64,000 nt of DNA from Halopelagius longus (lineage in GTDB: Archaea; Halobacteriota; Halobacteria; Halobacteriales; Haloferacaceae): NCBI RefSeq assembly GCF_900100875.1, contig NZ_FNKQ01000001.1, forward strand, positions 496,001 to 560,000, written 5' to 3'. Both the position numbers and the translations under genes were made by a program. The notes beneath the pieces are model-generated. The model made no database searches. It saw nothing but the letters and a program-made list of their open reading frames with translations, and was not told the DNA's origin. Each line of letters begins with the position of its first letter. Positions within the stretch are counted from its first letter, which is position 1. Shown here piece by piece: positions 1 to 8,522 of this stretch.

Positions 1-212
1 TCAAGCAGGCGCTCCGCGAGGGCAAAGTCGACCTCGTGGTCTCGCGTAACCGCGACGCGCTGGAAGTCTGCGTCGAGGAGGACGTGACGTACTTCTCCAC
101 GCACGCCTCCGCGAAGGCGGCGCTGGAAGCGCTCGACGCGAAAGACGCTCCGCTCGACGTGGAAGCCATCTCCGACCGCCCGAAGCGGACGGCCCGCTGG
201 GGCGGCGAGTAA
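1..212 (+). CDS. carB: Carbamoyl-phosphate synthase large subunit, C-terminal end (partial)
   Basis: Only the last 69 or so codons are inside the window, ending at TAA 210-212. The residues read as the end of a methylglyoxal-synthase-like domain: a segment EGKVDLVVSRNRDALEVCVE followed by a short helix and a tail ending RWGGE. This domain closes CarB and binds allosteric effectors of carbamoyl phosphate synthesis, which feeds pyrimidines and arginine. The assignment rests on a short fragment, so another MGS-domain protein such as an IMP cyclohydrolase is possible but less likely, because the position at the extreme C-terminus fits CarB. The start lies left of the window. Confidence 0.6.
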   Translation, partial: KQALREGKVDLVVSRNRDALEVCVEEDVTYFSTHASAKAALEALDAKDAPLDVEAISDRPKRTARWGGE

Positions 213-311
213 GCCGACGCGTCCCGCGAGTTCCCCCGACTTCCGATTTCGCCGCACCGCTCTCTTTTCGCAGTTCGTACCGAGGCCGTCTCTGTCCGTC
301 CCGAACGCCGT

Positions 312-1136
312 CTAGTCGAGTTTTCCGAGCGCCTCGAAGAAGTCGGAGGTCGGCCCGGCCAGCCGAACCGGGTCGTCCGCGGCGGAGACGGTCACCTCGG
401 TCGGCGGTTCGACCTCTCGGCGCGTCCGTCCGTCGCTGACGACCACCGCCCGCTCCGCGTCGGTGAGCGTGATGCTCACTTCCACGTCGGGCGCGACGAC
501 GAGGGGCGGCATCCCGCTTTCGGGGACCATCTCGTTGACGACGAGTCCGCCGACGCTCGGGTGGACGAGCGGCCCGTTCTCGCTGAGGTTGTACGCGGTG
601 CTCCCGGTGGGCGTGGCCACGAGGACGCCGTCCGCGTGACCGCCGCTGTACAGCGACCCGTCCACCCGGACTTCGATACCGACGCCGCCGCCGTGGCCCC
701 GGCGCGTGCCCGTGACGGTGACCTCGTTCATCGCGGGGTCCTCCGTCCATCCGTCGCCGGAGGCGGCGATTCGCGGCACCTCGCGGGCGACGATGTCGCC
801 GTCCTCTCTGAACGCCGCGACTTCGTCCATCACGGCGTCCACGGCGTTCTCCGGGCCGACGGCGTTCAGAAAGCCGACTTCCCCGAGGTTCACGCCGAGG
901 ATGGGCGTCCGACCGGCCCCCCGCGCGGCGTAGAGGAACGTCCCGTCGCCGCCGATGCTGACGACGAGGTCCGTCGAATCGAACTCGTCGGCCGGCGTCC
1001 CCGCGATATCGAGCGTCGTCGCCGTCTCCGTGTCCACGCGAACTTCGACGCCGGACTCCCGGAGGCGTTCGCGGAGTTCGTCGGCGAGGAACGCCGCTCG
1101 GCTGTTGCCACGCTGTGCGAGGATACCGACCTTCAT
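312..1136 (-). CDS. nadK: NAD(+) kinase
   Basis: A 274-residue protein that phosphorylates NAD to NADP with ATP in the cytoplasm. It begins [11 protein letters not shown], the usual beta strand of the ATP-NAD kinase fold. It carries the GGDGT phosphate-binding motif within [14 protein letters not shown] near residue 60, an NE motif in AMNEVTV, and the conserved [20 protein letters not shown] stretch. Length matches archaeal NAD kinases. The start at 1136 is chosen because homologs start at this methionine; the in-frame region upstream is Arg/Gly-rich and not protein-like. It is divergent from the KaiC-like gene on the other strand. Confidence 0.93.
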   Translation of the reverse strand: MKVGILAQRGNSRAAFLADELRERLRESGVEVRVDTETATTLDIAGTPADEFDSTDLVVSIGGDGTFLYAARGAGRTPILGVNLGEVGFLNAVGPENAVDAVMDEVAAFREDGDIVAREVPRIAASGDGWTEDPAMNEVTVTGTRRGHGGGVGIEVRVDGSLYSGGHADGVLVATPTGSTAYNLSENGPLVHPSVGGLVVNEMVPESGMPPLVVAPDVEVSITLTDAERAVVVSDGRTRREVEPPTEVTVSAADDPVRLAGPTSDFFEALGKLD

Positions 1137-1328
1137 GTTCGTGCAGGCGGCTTTGCGTCCCCCCGGGAAAAACACACCGTCCGAGCGGACCCCTCGCTCG
1201 CGGGCGTCGCGAGAATTCTCTCGTTCCGCCACGGGCAACATTCATGCACTCCGACTTCCTCCTTCCGACGACTGCGATGGACGCGACCCGTACGCCGCGC
1301 GGCCGCACCCCCCGAGGGAGTGGTCGAC

Positions 1329-2693
1329 GTGGGTGACGACGACTGGTTCGAACGCGCCCTCCGGGACGACGACTCGGAGGCGACCGACGGCGACGGTTCG
1401 GCCGCGGCCGACGACGGCCCGGACGCCGACCCGAGTGACGCCGACGGGGGAGCGTCGGCCGCCGGAACAGACGCCGACGCGGACGACGAACTCGGTTCGG
1501 CGGCGGACGCGGAGGCGGACGCCGCAGAGGCGGACGCCGCCGGCGAACCCGCGGAGCGACCCGAAGAGTCACGCTCGGCCGACGACGAGGGGGGTTCGGA
1601 CGCGGACCCCTTCGGCGGCGTTCGCGCCGGTCCGCCGGAACCGCCGAGCGAGAGCGTCGCGGGCGGACGTCCGTCCGAGGATTCGGACGGCGAGACGACC
1701 GATCCGGATTCCGGCGCCGCGGACGACGGCGGCGGTGCGGGCGAGTCGAACGGCGAGTGGGACGACTTCGGGTCGGCGTTGGAGAACGCGCCCGGACCGA
1801 ACCGCTCGGAGTCGGGACCGGCGGAGTCGGGGGCGGACCCCTTCGGCGGCGGGTCCGGCGGACCGCTTCGCGACCGTTCCGGCGGGTTCGGCCCCGACGA
1901 CGGCGGAGGGTTCAGGAGAGGTGGCGGCGACTTCGACGCCGCGGGACCGCCGCAGGGCGGCCCTGAGGAGTTCGACGAGGAGGACTTCGAGTCCGAGATA
2001 GACCGCCTCGACATCGGCATCGACGGCCTCGACGAGATGATTCTCGGCGGCGTCCCCGTCCGGTCGCTCATGGTCGCGATAGGCTCCGCCGGGACGGGGA
2101 AGACGACGCTCGGCCTCCAGTTTCTGAACTGCGCGCTCGAGGCGGGCGACAGCGCGGCGTTCATCACCCTCGAAGAGAGCCGAGAGCGCATCCTCGACAC
2201 CGCCGAGGAGAAAGGCTGGCAGTTCCGAGAGTACGAGTCCGAGGGACGCCTCGCCGTCGTCGATTTAGACCCCGTGGAGATGGCCAACAGCCTCGAAAGC
2301 ATCCAGAGCGACCTCCCGAGACTCGTCGAGGAGTTCGGCGCGGACCGCCTCGTCCTCGACTCCGTCTCGCTGTTGGAGATGATGTACGACCGCCCCTCGA
2401 AGCGCCGCACCCGCGTGTTCAACTTCGCTCGCTCGCTCAAGGAGGCGGGCGTGACGACGATGCTCACCTCCGAGGCCAGCGACGACAACCCGTACGTCTC
2501 GCGGCACGGCATCGTCGAGTATCTCGCGGACGCCGTCTTCGTCCTCCAGTACGTCCGTCCGGACGACTTCCGCGAGACGCGTCTGGCCATCGAGATTCAG
2601 AAGATACGCGACGCGAACCACTCTCGGGAGACGAAGCCGTACGAACTCACGAGCGACGGAATCAGCGTCTACGGACGCGCGAACATCTTCTGA
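1329..2693 (+). CDS. KaiC/RAD55-type RecA-fold ATPase with long acidic N-terminal tail
   Basis: A 454-residue protein. Residues 1 to about 215 are low-complexity, rich in Asp, Glu, Gly, Ser and Ala, and look disordered. Residues from about 225 form one RecA/KaiC domain with Walker A GSAGTGKT (about 252-259), an acidic catalytic stretch ITLEES, and Walker B RLVLDSVS. Only one RecA domain is present, whereas KaiC has two. Haloarchaeal proteins of this type have been called HTR-like or RAD55-family ATPases and are thought to work in signalling; no substrate can be inferred. The GTG at 1329 is preferred because GAGGGAG lies about 8 bases upstream; GTG 1320 is an alternative. Confidence 0.8.
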   Translation: MGDDDWFERALRDDDSEATDGDGSAAADDGPDADPSDADGGASAAGTDADADDELGSAADAEADAAEADAAGEPAERPEESRSADDEGGSDADPFGGVRAGPPEPPSESVAGGRPSEDSDGETTDPDSGAADDGGGAGESNGEWDDFGSALENAPGPNRSESGPAESGADPFGGGSGGPLRDRSGGFGPDDGGGFRRGGGDFDAAGPPQGGPEEFDEEDFESEIDRLDIGIDGLDEMILGGVPVRSLMVAIGSAGTGKTTLGLQFLNCALEAGDSAAFITLEESRERILDTAEEKGWQFREYESEGRLAVVDLDPVEMANSLESIQSDLPRLVEEFGADRLVLDSVSLLEMMYDRPSKRRTRVFNFARSLKEAGVTTMLTSEASDDNPYVSRHGIVEYLADAVFVLQYVRPDDFRETRLAIEIQKIRDANHSRETKPYELTSDGISVYGRANIF

Positions 2694-2797
2694 CGCGTCG
2701 CATCTGCGACGACGTCCGCGCCTCGCAGGCCATCGACGAACCCCGTGGGGAAATCCCACCCAGAAGCGATACTCGTACTCAGTCCGATAGCGCCGAC

Positions 2798-3211
2798 TTA
2801 GGCCCCTTCGGTGGTCGTCTCGTTGCCGAGGGCGCCGCCTTCGGTGGTCGTCTCGTTGCCGAGAGCACCGCCTTCGGTGGTCGTCTCGTTGCCGAGAGCG
2901 CCGCCTTCGGTCGTCGTCTCGTTACCGAGGGCACCGCCTTCGGTGGTCGTCTCTTCGGCGGCAGCGCCTTCGGTGGTCGTCTCCTCGCCGCCGAGGCCAC
3001 CTTCGGTGGTCGTCTCTTCTGCAGCGCCTGCGCCGCCTTCGGTGGTACCTTCGCCGCCACCGCCGCCACCGCCGGAACAACCGGCGAGTGCCAGCGTGAG
3101 CGCGGTGCCACCTGCGGCGACGAACGCCCGACGACCGAGTCCGTCACGCGATTCTTGCTCCACACCCGATTGTGTGGTCTCTTCACAGTCCTGCAGCGTC
3201 TTGTCGGACAT
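2798..3211 (-). CDS. Tat-exported lipoprotein built of Thr-rich repeats
   Basis: A 137-residue protein. Residues about 27-51 form a twin-arginine signal (GRRAF followed by a hydrophobic stretch) ending in a lipobox LAGC, so it should be exported folded and lipid-anchored. The mature part has no domain: it is a Gly run followed by eight TTEG-type units, the last being near-identical 11-residue copies of ETTTEGGALGN. The Thr-rich units are plausible O-glycosylation sites. I chose 3211 because a TATA box lies 24-31 bases upstream, consistent with a leaderless message. The protein could be a surface spacer or a decaying longer lipoprotein; no function is assigned. Confidence 0.75.
   Translation of the reverse strand: MSDKTLQDCEETTQSGVEQESRDGLGRRAFVAAGGTALTLALAGCSGGGGGGGEGTTEGGAGAAEETTTEGGLGGEETTTEGAAAEETTTEGGALGNETTTEGGALGNETTTEGGALGNETTTEGGALGNETTTEGA
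2803..3050. repeat. 33-bp tandem repeats inside lipoprotein gene
   Basis: The DNA between these positions consists of tandem 33-bp units (and shorter diverged units toward the right end) that encode ETTTEGGALGN. The four units nearest the gene's 3' end are nearly identical, so copy number could change by slippage or recombination. Confidence 0.85.
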
Positions 3212-3234
3212 GGCACCCGATGTACATCCCGGCC

Positions 3235-3242
3235 ATGTATAA
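3235..3242 (-). promoter_or_regulatory. TATA box of lipoprotein gene
   Basis: TTATACAT on the minus strand sits 24-31 bases before the ATG at 3211, the standard haloarchaeal spacing for a leaderless transcript. Confidence 0.55.
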
Positions 3243-3565
3243 TTCATTCGCTATTCTTCCCTTACATTATCGAGTTGGTTTTTCATCGATAGTGAGGTAA
3301 AACTGCACGACGGAACCGACTTAATAACGGAATTAAATCCTCCTATCGTACTATCTCGAAATAGTGTAAGTTAGACAGAGGTGACTCTAGTCGGCACCAT
3401 TAACGTGGATGATATTCACAAGGTTGGAAGTGGAGTCCGCTCGCGGTGACCGCCCGCGGCGGGAATCGGTGTCGGGAAAGCCCGCGGCGAGACGGTCCGA
3501 CCGAAGGCGGAACGGACGACTCCAAGAGGGAGAGAAAGGAGGGGTCGAACCCGAACTAACGCCCG
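3243..3565. other. Intergenic region between lipoprotein and nitroreductase genes
   Basis: The left half is AT-rich upstream DNA of the lipoprotein gene, with several T/A-rich patches such as around 3330-3345. The right half is GC-rich 3' flank of the nitroreductase gene and includes a short GCGGTGACCGC inverted repeat near 3450 that could help terminate transcription. No convincing reading frame is visible. Confidence 0.5.
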
Positions 3566-4252
3566 TCAGTCGTCGGCGGAGGCGGGCGTCTCCGCGGGCA
3601 GTTCCGTCGAACCGAGGGGGTCGAACTCGTCGTAGTGGACGATTTCGTCCACGGGGCGGCGGTACTTCCGTTCGTTCTCGACGTCGGGGGCGTCCTCGGC
3701 GGCGTAACCCATCGTGACGAGCATCACGGGTTCGTACCGGTCGGCGTCGATGTCGAACTCCTCGACGACGCCCTCGGCGTCGAACCCGCCCATCGGGCAG
3801 GTGGCGACGCCCTCGTCCCACGCGGCGTTCAGGAGTGCGGACGCGGCCAGCGTCGTCGAGCGAACCGTCCAGACGCGGCGTTCCTCCTCGGGGAGGGCGG
3901 CCATCCCGTCGATGCTCTCCATGACGGCGTCTCGGGCCTCCTCGTTCGGGAGGTAGCCCTTGTTCAGCCAGTCGTCGAGGACGGCGTCGGCGTGCGCCGA
4001 GGGGTCCTTGTTACCGAGGACGACGACGGCGACGGGCGCGTCGGTGACGTGTTCTTGGTCGTACGCCACAGACCGGAGACGTTCGCGGTTCTCGTCTTCG
4101 GTGAGGACGAGGAACTCCCACGGTTGGAGGTTGTAACTCGACGGGGAGTGTCGGACGCGTTCGAAGATGGCCTCGATGGTCTCCTCCTCGAGCGCTTCGT
4201 CTGTGTACTGGTGAACGGAACGTCTGCTCGTGACGACTTCGCTGAACTCCAT
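3566..4252 (-). CDS. Nitroreductase-family FMN oxidoreductase
   Basis: A 228-residue cytoplasmic flavoprotein of the nitroreductase superfamily, which reduces nitro-aromatics, quinones or flavins with NAD(P)H. The N-terminus has the FMN-binding RRSVHQYTDE segment, followed by SPSSYNLQPWEFLVL, the signature for flavin and substrate contact. The C-terminal half holds the GVATCPMGGFDAEGV segment typical of the family. The start at 4252 is the first methionine that aligns with family members; upstream codons are not protein-like. The true substrate cannot be read from sequence. A 16-bp palindrome overlaps its expected promoter. Confidence 0.88.
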   Translation of the reverse strand: MEFSEVVTSRRSVHQYTDEALEEETIEAIFERVRHSPSSYNLQPWEFLVLTEDENRERLRSVAYDQEHVTDAPVAVVVLGNKDPSAHADAVLDDWLNKGYLPNEEARDAVMESIDGMAALPEEERRVWTVRSTTLAASALLNAAWDEGVATCPMGGFDAEGVVEEFDIDADRYEPVMLVTMGYAAEDAPDVENERKYRRPVDEIVHYDEFDPLGSTELPAETPASADD

Positions 4253-4271
4253 CACGTTTCGGTAGGGCCGT

Positions 4272-4287
4272 CCGGTACAAGTACCGG
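4272..4287. promoter_or_regulatory. 16-bp palindrome over nitroreductase promoter
   Basis: CCGGTAC-AA-GTACCGG is a perfect inverted repeat with a 2-base spacer. It lies 20-35 bases before the nitroreductase ATG, exactly where the TATA box should be, so a dimeric repressor bound here would block transcription initiation. Confidence 0.45.
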
Positions 4288-4376
4288 AGGGCACCGGCGC
4301 GGATGGCCGATTCCAAATCGTGTTCTCAGCCCTCGTGCCTCCCGTGTAACCCGGTTACGTCGGTGATACCGAGCGG

Positions 4377-4799
4377 TCACCTGACGATGGTGACGGGCAC
4401 CGGCGACCGCCGGACGACGTACTCCGCGGTGCTACCGAGGATGATGCGCGAGATACCCTCCCGTCCGTGACTCCCCATGACGACGTGGTCGAACTCGCCC
4501 TCGCCGGCGACGCTGACGATGCTTTGGGCGGGACGGCCCACCTCGATTCGCGTCCGAACGTCGTCGTCGTCGTCGAACGCCGCCCGGGCCTTCGCTAACA
4601 ACTCCTCGGACTCCTCGCGCATCTCCTCGTACCACTCTTCGGACCCGCCCGGCAGGGCACTCGGACGCGGGTCCGTGGCGACGGGGTCGATGACGTGCAG
4701 AAGCGTCACCGCCGCGTCTTCCCACTCCGACGACGCGAAGTGAAGCGCTTCGACGGACTGCGGCGACCCATCGACGGGCAGGAGCAGGTGTTTCGACAT
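4377..4799 (-). CDS. Universal stress protein, UspA family
   Basis: A 140-residue single Usp domain. It begins MSKHLLLPVDGS, the first strand and nucleotide-contact Asp of the fold, and ends with the ATP-binding signature GSHGREGISRIILGSTAEYV followed by the VPVTIV strand. The full G-2x-G-9x-G-S/T motif suggests an ATP-binding Usp. It is a cytoplasmic stress-linked protein of unspecified partner. A TTTTAC box 24-29 bases upstream of 4799 supports this start. It sits between the nitroreductase and herA genes on the same strand, with gaps of 124 and 84 bases, so it need not be cotranscribed. Confidence 0.92.
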   Translation of the reverse strand: MSKHLLLPVDGSPQSVEALHFASSEWEDAAVTLLHVIDPVATDPRPSALPGGSEEWYEEMREESEELLAKARAAFDDDDDVRTRIEVGRPAQSIVSVAGEGEFDHVVMGSHGREGISRIILGSTAEYVVRRSPVPVTIVR

Positions 4800-4822
4800 A
4801 CGAGAACGTACGGCACGGACGA

Positions 4823-4828
4823 GTAAAA
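4823..4828 (-). promoter_or_regulatory. TATA-like box of uspA-family gene
   Basis: TTTTAC on the minus strand, 24-29 bases before the ATG at 4799, fits a leaderless haloarchaeal promoter. Confidence 0.45.
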
Positions 4829-4883
4829 CTCCGCGCAACTGTCGACTCGCGGATACGATCCGACGGACCGCCGGGAGGGGCCG

Positions 4884-6767
4884 TTACTCGCCGTGCCGCG
4901 TCACGCACGTCGAGAGGCCGCGGAGTTCGACCGGTTCGGAGTTGTCCGGCGAGTAGACGACCATCTGGCCTTTCTCCATGTACGGCACCTTCCCTTCGAG
5001 GTTCGGCGGGATGTTGACGCTCTTTATGGCGTCCTCGTCGCCGAGGTTCAACACGAGTCTCGTGTTCACCTGTTTGAACACGGGTTCGGCGATGTCTTGG
5101 GGATCTTGGGTGATGAGAAACAGCCCGAGTCGTTCCTTCCGGCCCTGTTTCGCCGCCTCCGTGAACTTCGAGACGACTTTGCGGGCTTGGACGGTGTCGG
5201 CGTCCGACAGGAAGTTGTGCGCCTCGTCCATCCCGAGAACGAGGGGCGTCTCCTTGATTCGCTGGGAGTCCGGCGCGTTCGACAGTTTGTCGTCGATGAG
5301 CATGCTCGACACCGCGAGGACGAACATCTCCTTCGCGCGACTCGTCGAGAGGTGGTACGTCGGAACGACGGTCAACCCGCCCGGCCGGACGAGTTCGTGG
5401 TCCAGTTCCGTGATGGGCCGGGCGGACTGGTCGAACACGCCGTTCGGGACGCCCCGGACGCGGCGCTTGACCGCGTCGTACGTCGCCTCGTGGACGCGCC
5501 CCGCCTCGTGGAGCTCCTCCTTCAACGCCGGGTCGTCCAGGAACGTCAGGAACTCGTCGTACGTGCCGTCGTCGCCGTGGTCGCGGAAGAACCGCCGCAG
5601 GAGTTCCCGCAGGGCGGGGTACTGGTTCTCGTTGAGGCTACTGCCGGCGACCAACCACGGCCTCTCGCGGGCCATCGAGAAGGGGATGGTGAACTCCAGT
5701 TGCTCCGCGCCGTGGTTCTCCCCGCCGTAGGGGACGCCGTCCTCCTTCGGCACGAGAGCGAGGGTGTCGTCGTGGCCGCCGTGGGCGATGCCCTCGCGTT
5801 CGTACCGGCGGGCCACGTCGTCGTCCATCGACGGGTTGTCGTCGTGCATCTGGGCGTACTCGTCCTGCGGGTCGAACTGCACGACGGCCATCCGCGCGTT
5901 CCGCCCGTCGTCCATCCGGTACGTCCGGTCGGAATCGAGCAGTTGTCGCAGCAGGTTCTTCGAGGCGTGCGTCTTCCCCGACCCGGTGCCGCCCGCGACG
6001 AGGGTGTGCCGGAAGACGAGTGGGTCGCCGTCGGCGTAGTCGTCCTTCAGGCGGTAGTCGATGGTCGGCGGTTCCGCCGCGGTGCGAACCTTCTCGCCGC
6101 CGACCGAGAGATGTCCGAGGAAGACGCCCTCGGAGGGGATGTTCAGCCCCGTCTTTATCTGCTCTGCGTCTTCGGCCTCCGCGACTATCGCCCGCGGTTT
6201 CGGCACGCGGTCCACCATCCGGCGCTTCATCTCCTCGCCGTCGTCGAAGAGGACGGCCACGGGGTCCAGCGTCGCGACGAACTTGTAGTCGCGTTCGTCG
6301 AAGTCGTCGCGCCGCATCGCGCGCCGGGCGTGTATCTCGGTGGCGTCGTCGGCTTGGAACTCTTGTGCGTACTCCAGAGAGCAGATGCGACAGAACAGCA
6401 GTTCGTCGTCGGGGTACGGGACGAGGAGGTACTTCCCGAGGCGGACGTTCTCTCGGTTCCCCGTCGTGACGAACGCCCGAAGCGAGGTGTCCTCGCCGTC
6501 CTCGGCCACGCGGAGTCCCTTCGAGACGGCTATCGCGCCGATGCCGCGGTCCGTCCCCGCGGGTTCGACGTCCATCTCGTCGAACGCGAGTCCGTCTTCG
6601 CTCGACCCGTTCGACGCGCCGGACGCGCCCGTCGCGGACGCCCCCGCGCCCGAACCGGTCGGGGCGGGCGCGGCCGGTTCCTCCGACGCCGACTCGTCCG
6701 ACGCGGACGAGTCGGACGACCCGTTCCCCCCGTTCATCTCCTCCTCGAAGTCGCCGAGGTCCACCAT
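4884..6767 (-). CDS. herA: HerA-like DNA-translocating ATPase
   Basis: A 627-residue member of the HerA/FtsK clade (DUF87). Residues 1-70 are an acidic, Ser/Ala-rich tail. A beta-barrel HAS-type region covers roughly 75-240. The ATPase core has Walker A GGTGSGKT (259-266), FDPQDEY, Walker B LVLGMDEA (509-516) and the sensor ITQDPQDIAEPVFKQVNTR. HerA forms hexameric rings that pump DNA and work with the nuclease NurA in end resection. A nurA gene lies about 0.5 kb upstream on the same strand, separated by one convergent gene. A TTTTAG box precedes 6767. Whether this is HerA proper or a paralog cannot be decided without a tree. Confidence 0.85.
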   Translation of the reverse strand: MVDLGDFEEEMNGGNGSSDSSASDESASEEPAAPAPTGSGAGASATGASGASNGSSEDGLAFDEMDVEPAGTDRGIGAIAVSKGLRVAEDGEDTSLRAFVTTGNRENVRLGKYLLVPYPDDELLFCRICSLEYAQEFQADDATEIHARRAMRRDDFDERDYKFVATLDPVAVLFDDGEEMKRRMVDRVPKPRAIVAEAEDAEQIKTGLNIPSEGVFLGHLSVGGEKVRTAAEPPTIDYRLKDDYADGDPLVFRHTLVAGGTGSGKTHASKNLLRQLLDSDRTYRMDDGRNARMAVVQFDPQDEYAQMHDDNPSMDDDVARRYEREGIAHGGHDDTLALVPKEDGVPYGGENHGAEQLEFTIPFSMARERPWLVAGSSLNENQYPALRELLRRFFRDHGDDGTYDEFLTFLDDPALKEELHEAGRVHEATYDAVKRRVRGVPNGVFDQSARPITELDHELVRPGGLTVVPTYHLSTSRAKEMFVLAVSSMLIDDKLSNAPDSQRIKETPLVLGMDEAHNFLSDADTVQARKVVSKFTEAAKQGRKERLGLFLITQDPQDIAEPVFKQVNTRLVLNLGDEDAIKSVNIPPNLEGKVPYMEKGQMVVYSPDNSEPVELRGLSTCVTRHGE

Positions 6768-6794
6768 GACGTTCCACGACAGGAAGTCCCTCGA

Positions 6795-6800
6795 CTAAAA
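6795..6800 (-). promoter_or_regulatory. TATA-like box of herA
   Basis: TTTTAG on the minus strand lies 28-33 bases before the ATG at 6767. Confidence 0.4.
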
Positions 6801-6867
6801 CACCACCCATCGCAGTCCTCCCGCGCGATTCGTGGGTCTCGCCCACATCTCTCGGCCTCCACGCGCC

Positions 6868-6873
6868 TTTTCA
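6868..6873 (+). promoter_or_regulatory. TATA-like box of 113-residue gene
   Basis: TTTTCA lies 24-29 bases before the ATG at 6897. The same TTTTCACC box occurs at the same distance ahead of larC (22332). Confidence 0.4.
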
Positions 6874-6896
6874 CCCTCGGGGACGTACCGTCGGGC

Positions 6897-7238
6897 ATGC
6901 TCTTAGTTCGCGGTTACGGCGGCGGGACGACGCTGACGGGGACGATATACGAACGGGGCGAACGCGCGCCGTCGTTCAAGGGCGCGCCCGACGAGGACGC
7001 CCCGTACGTCTGGGTCTGCGACGAGTTCTACGAAGTAGAGAGCGGCGGCACGCAGACGGAGATCGGCGGCCGGACGCTGAACGTCGCGTTCGACGCGCCG
7101 ATGCCCCGCGGGTTCGACACGCGGGAGCAGGCGCTGAACGCAGCGAAGGACCACGTGAAGACGCAGTTCGCCCGCGTCGGCGTCACCGAAGACGACGTGA
7201 ACATCGAAGTCGTCAAGACCGAACCCGACGCGGCCTGA
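6897..7238 (+). CDS. Conserved haloarchaeal protein between herA and nurA
   Basis: A 113-residue soluble protein that I do not recognise as a characterised family. It starts MLLVRGYGGGTTLTG and has a central segment DAPYVWVCDEFYEVESGG and a C-terminal helix rich in charged residues. There is no signal peptide or membrane segment. It is divergent from herA and convergent with nurA, its stop lying only 4 bases from the nurA stop. The placement between two DNA-end-processing genes hints at a related role, but the opposite orientation makes this only an inference. Codon use and GC are like its neighbours. Confidence 0.8.
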   Translation: MLLVRGYGGGTTLTGTIYERGERAPSFKGAPDEDAPYVWVCDEFYEVESGGTQTEIGGRTLNVAFDAPMPRGFDTREQALNAAKDHVKTQFARVGVTEDDVNIEVVKTEPDAA

Positions 7239-7242
7239 GTTC

Positions 7243-8499
7243 CTACTCGTCGGGCCCCCACCGAACGTCGTCGTACCGGCGCACCGCGTCGGACTCGAAC
7301 TCGTCTTCTAACTTCCGCCGCAGGGCGGCCTTCTCGTGTGCGCTGATGCGCGCCAACTCGTCGGCCTTCTCCACCGCCTCCGGCGGGCCGCGTTGGGCGG
7401 CCACGTCGCGCAGAATCTGCGTCGCGAGCGCGCGCCTCGTCTCCTCCTTCCGGGTGAACGCGTACGGCGCTTCCGCGCGGTAGAGGACGTCCGTCCGGGG
7501 GTCGTAGACGACGAAGAACGTCACCTCGTACAGTTCGGCGTCGAGTTCCCGGTCGATGCCGTAGGCGTCGCCGTCCGTCGAGAGCGCCCGGTCTGACCCG
7601 CCCCGAGAGCGGAACCAGTTCGTGAACGTCAGGTCGCGCGTCCTGCGGCCCTCGTTCCCGTGTCCGGGGGCGTCGCGGCGTTCCAACAGGCGGGTGAAGA
7701 ACGCCGTGTCGTCGGTCCACGGGGCCTCCATCTCTCGCTCGCGGACGGTCCGGACGACGTGCTTCGCGCTCGGGTTCTTCACGAACCCCACGAGGGGAAC
7801 GTCCCGCCGGACGAACGACTCGACGAGTCGGACGTAGTTCTCGACGACGCTCTGCGGCTTCGCCTCCCGCGCTAACTCGCCGAGTTCCTCGTCTCTGTCG
7901 CGCCAGTTCAACAGTTCCTTCGGGTAGAGGGGGCCGTCGAGGACGAGCAAGTCCTCCACCTCCTCCGCGTGTTCGAGTGCGTGCGTGCTCTCTGCGAGGT
8001 ACAGAGAGAGCGCGTGGACGACGCCCTCGGCGTACCGACTCACGCGCGGCGACTGGACGACCCGCCAGCGACAGTACCCGTCGTCGAGTTTCCGCCACGG
8101 TTCGTCGAGGGCGGCGGTGGCGTCGTTCGAGTGGGCGGTGGCGACGATGCTCCGGCACCGGTGCAGGTCGAGGTCCGAGGGGACGGCGGCCATCGCCGCC
8201 TGCGCCAAGTCGAGGACGAGTCCGTTCTTGAACGTCGTCGGGTTGATGGTGCCGGAGTCGAGGCCGTGGACCGTCTCGAACGGCGCGTCCGCGAGGGCCA
8301 CGTCGTCGATTTCGACCGCCTGCAGGCGCTTCTCTCCGAGCACGTCGAGTACCACGTCGCCGTCGGGGCCGTACAGGGGTTCGAGGAACTCCTCCCAGAC
8401 GCGCCGGGCGAGGTCGGTGTGTTCGCGGTCGTCCACGCGCTTCGCGAGGTAGCTCGCGAGGTTCGCGATGCCGTCTACGTGGACGGGGTCGAGCGTCAT
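7243..8499 (-). CDS. nurA: NurA-domain nuclease
   Basis: A 418-residue protein with the NurA fold, a 5'-3' exonuclease and ssDNA endonuclease that acts with HerA in double-strand-break processing. The catalytic Asp motif is visible as GLDSGTINPTTF (Asp81), and acidic and His residues continue through the C-terminal half, ending in a segment (PYAFTRKEE) typical of haloarchaeal NurA. Length matches haloarchaeal NurA proteins. I chose ATG 8499 because a TTTTTGCC box lies 24-31 bases upstream; GTG 8505 is two codons further out. The gene is on the same strand as herA, about 0.5 kb upstream of it. Confidence 0.85.
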   Translation of the reverse strand: MTLDPVHVDGIANLASYLAKRVDDREHTDLARRVWEEFLEPLYGPDGDVVLDVLGEKRLQAVEIDDVALADAPFETVHGLDSGTINPTTFKNGLVLDLAQAAMAAVPSDLDLHRCRSIVATAHSNDATAALDEPWRKLDDGYCRWRVVQSPRVSRYAEGVVHALSLYLAESTHALEHAEEVEDLLVLDGPLYPKELLNWRDRDEELGELAREAKPQSVVENYVRLVESFVRRDVPLVGFVKNPSAKHVVRTVREREMEAPWTDDTAFFTRLLERRDAPGHGNEGRRTRDLTFTNWFRSRGGSDRALSTDGDAYGIDRELDAELYEVTFFVVYDPRTDVLYRAEAPYAFTRKEETRRALATQILRDVAAQRGPPEAVEKADELARISAHEKAALRRKLEDEFESDAVRRYDDVRWGPDE

Positions 8500-8522
8500 T
8501 GTCACGCCTGTTGCGACGGGTC

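Noticed and set aside
2803-3050. 33-bp repeats considered as a CRISPR array
   Set aside because: There are no unique spacers; the units are contiguous and in frame within a lipoprotein gene.
4893-6890. Very long open frame on the plus strand opposite herA
   Set aside because: Its product is Arg/Val/His-rich without domains, typical of the antisense frame of a GC-rich gene. Only the last 113 codons (from 6897) are real.
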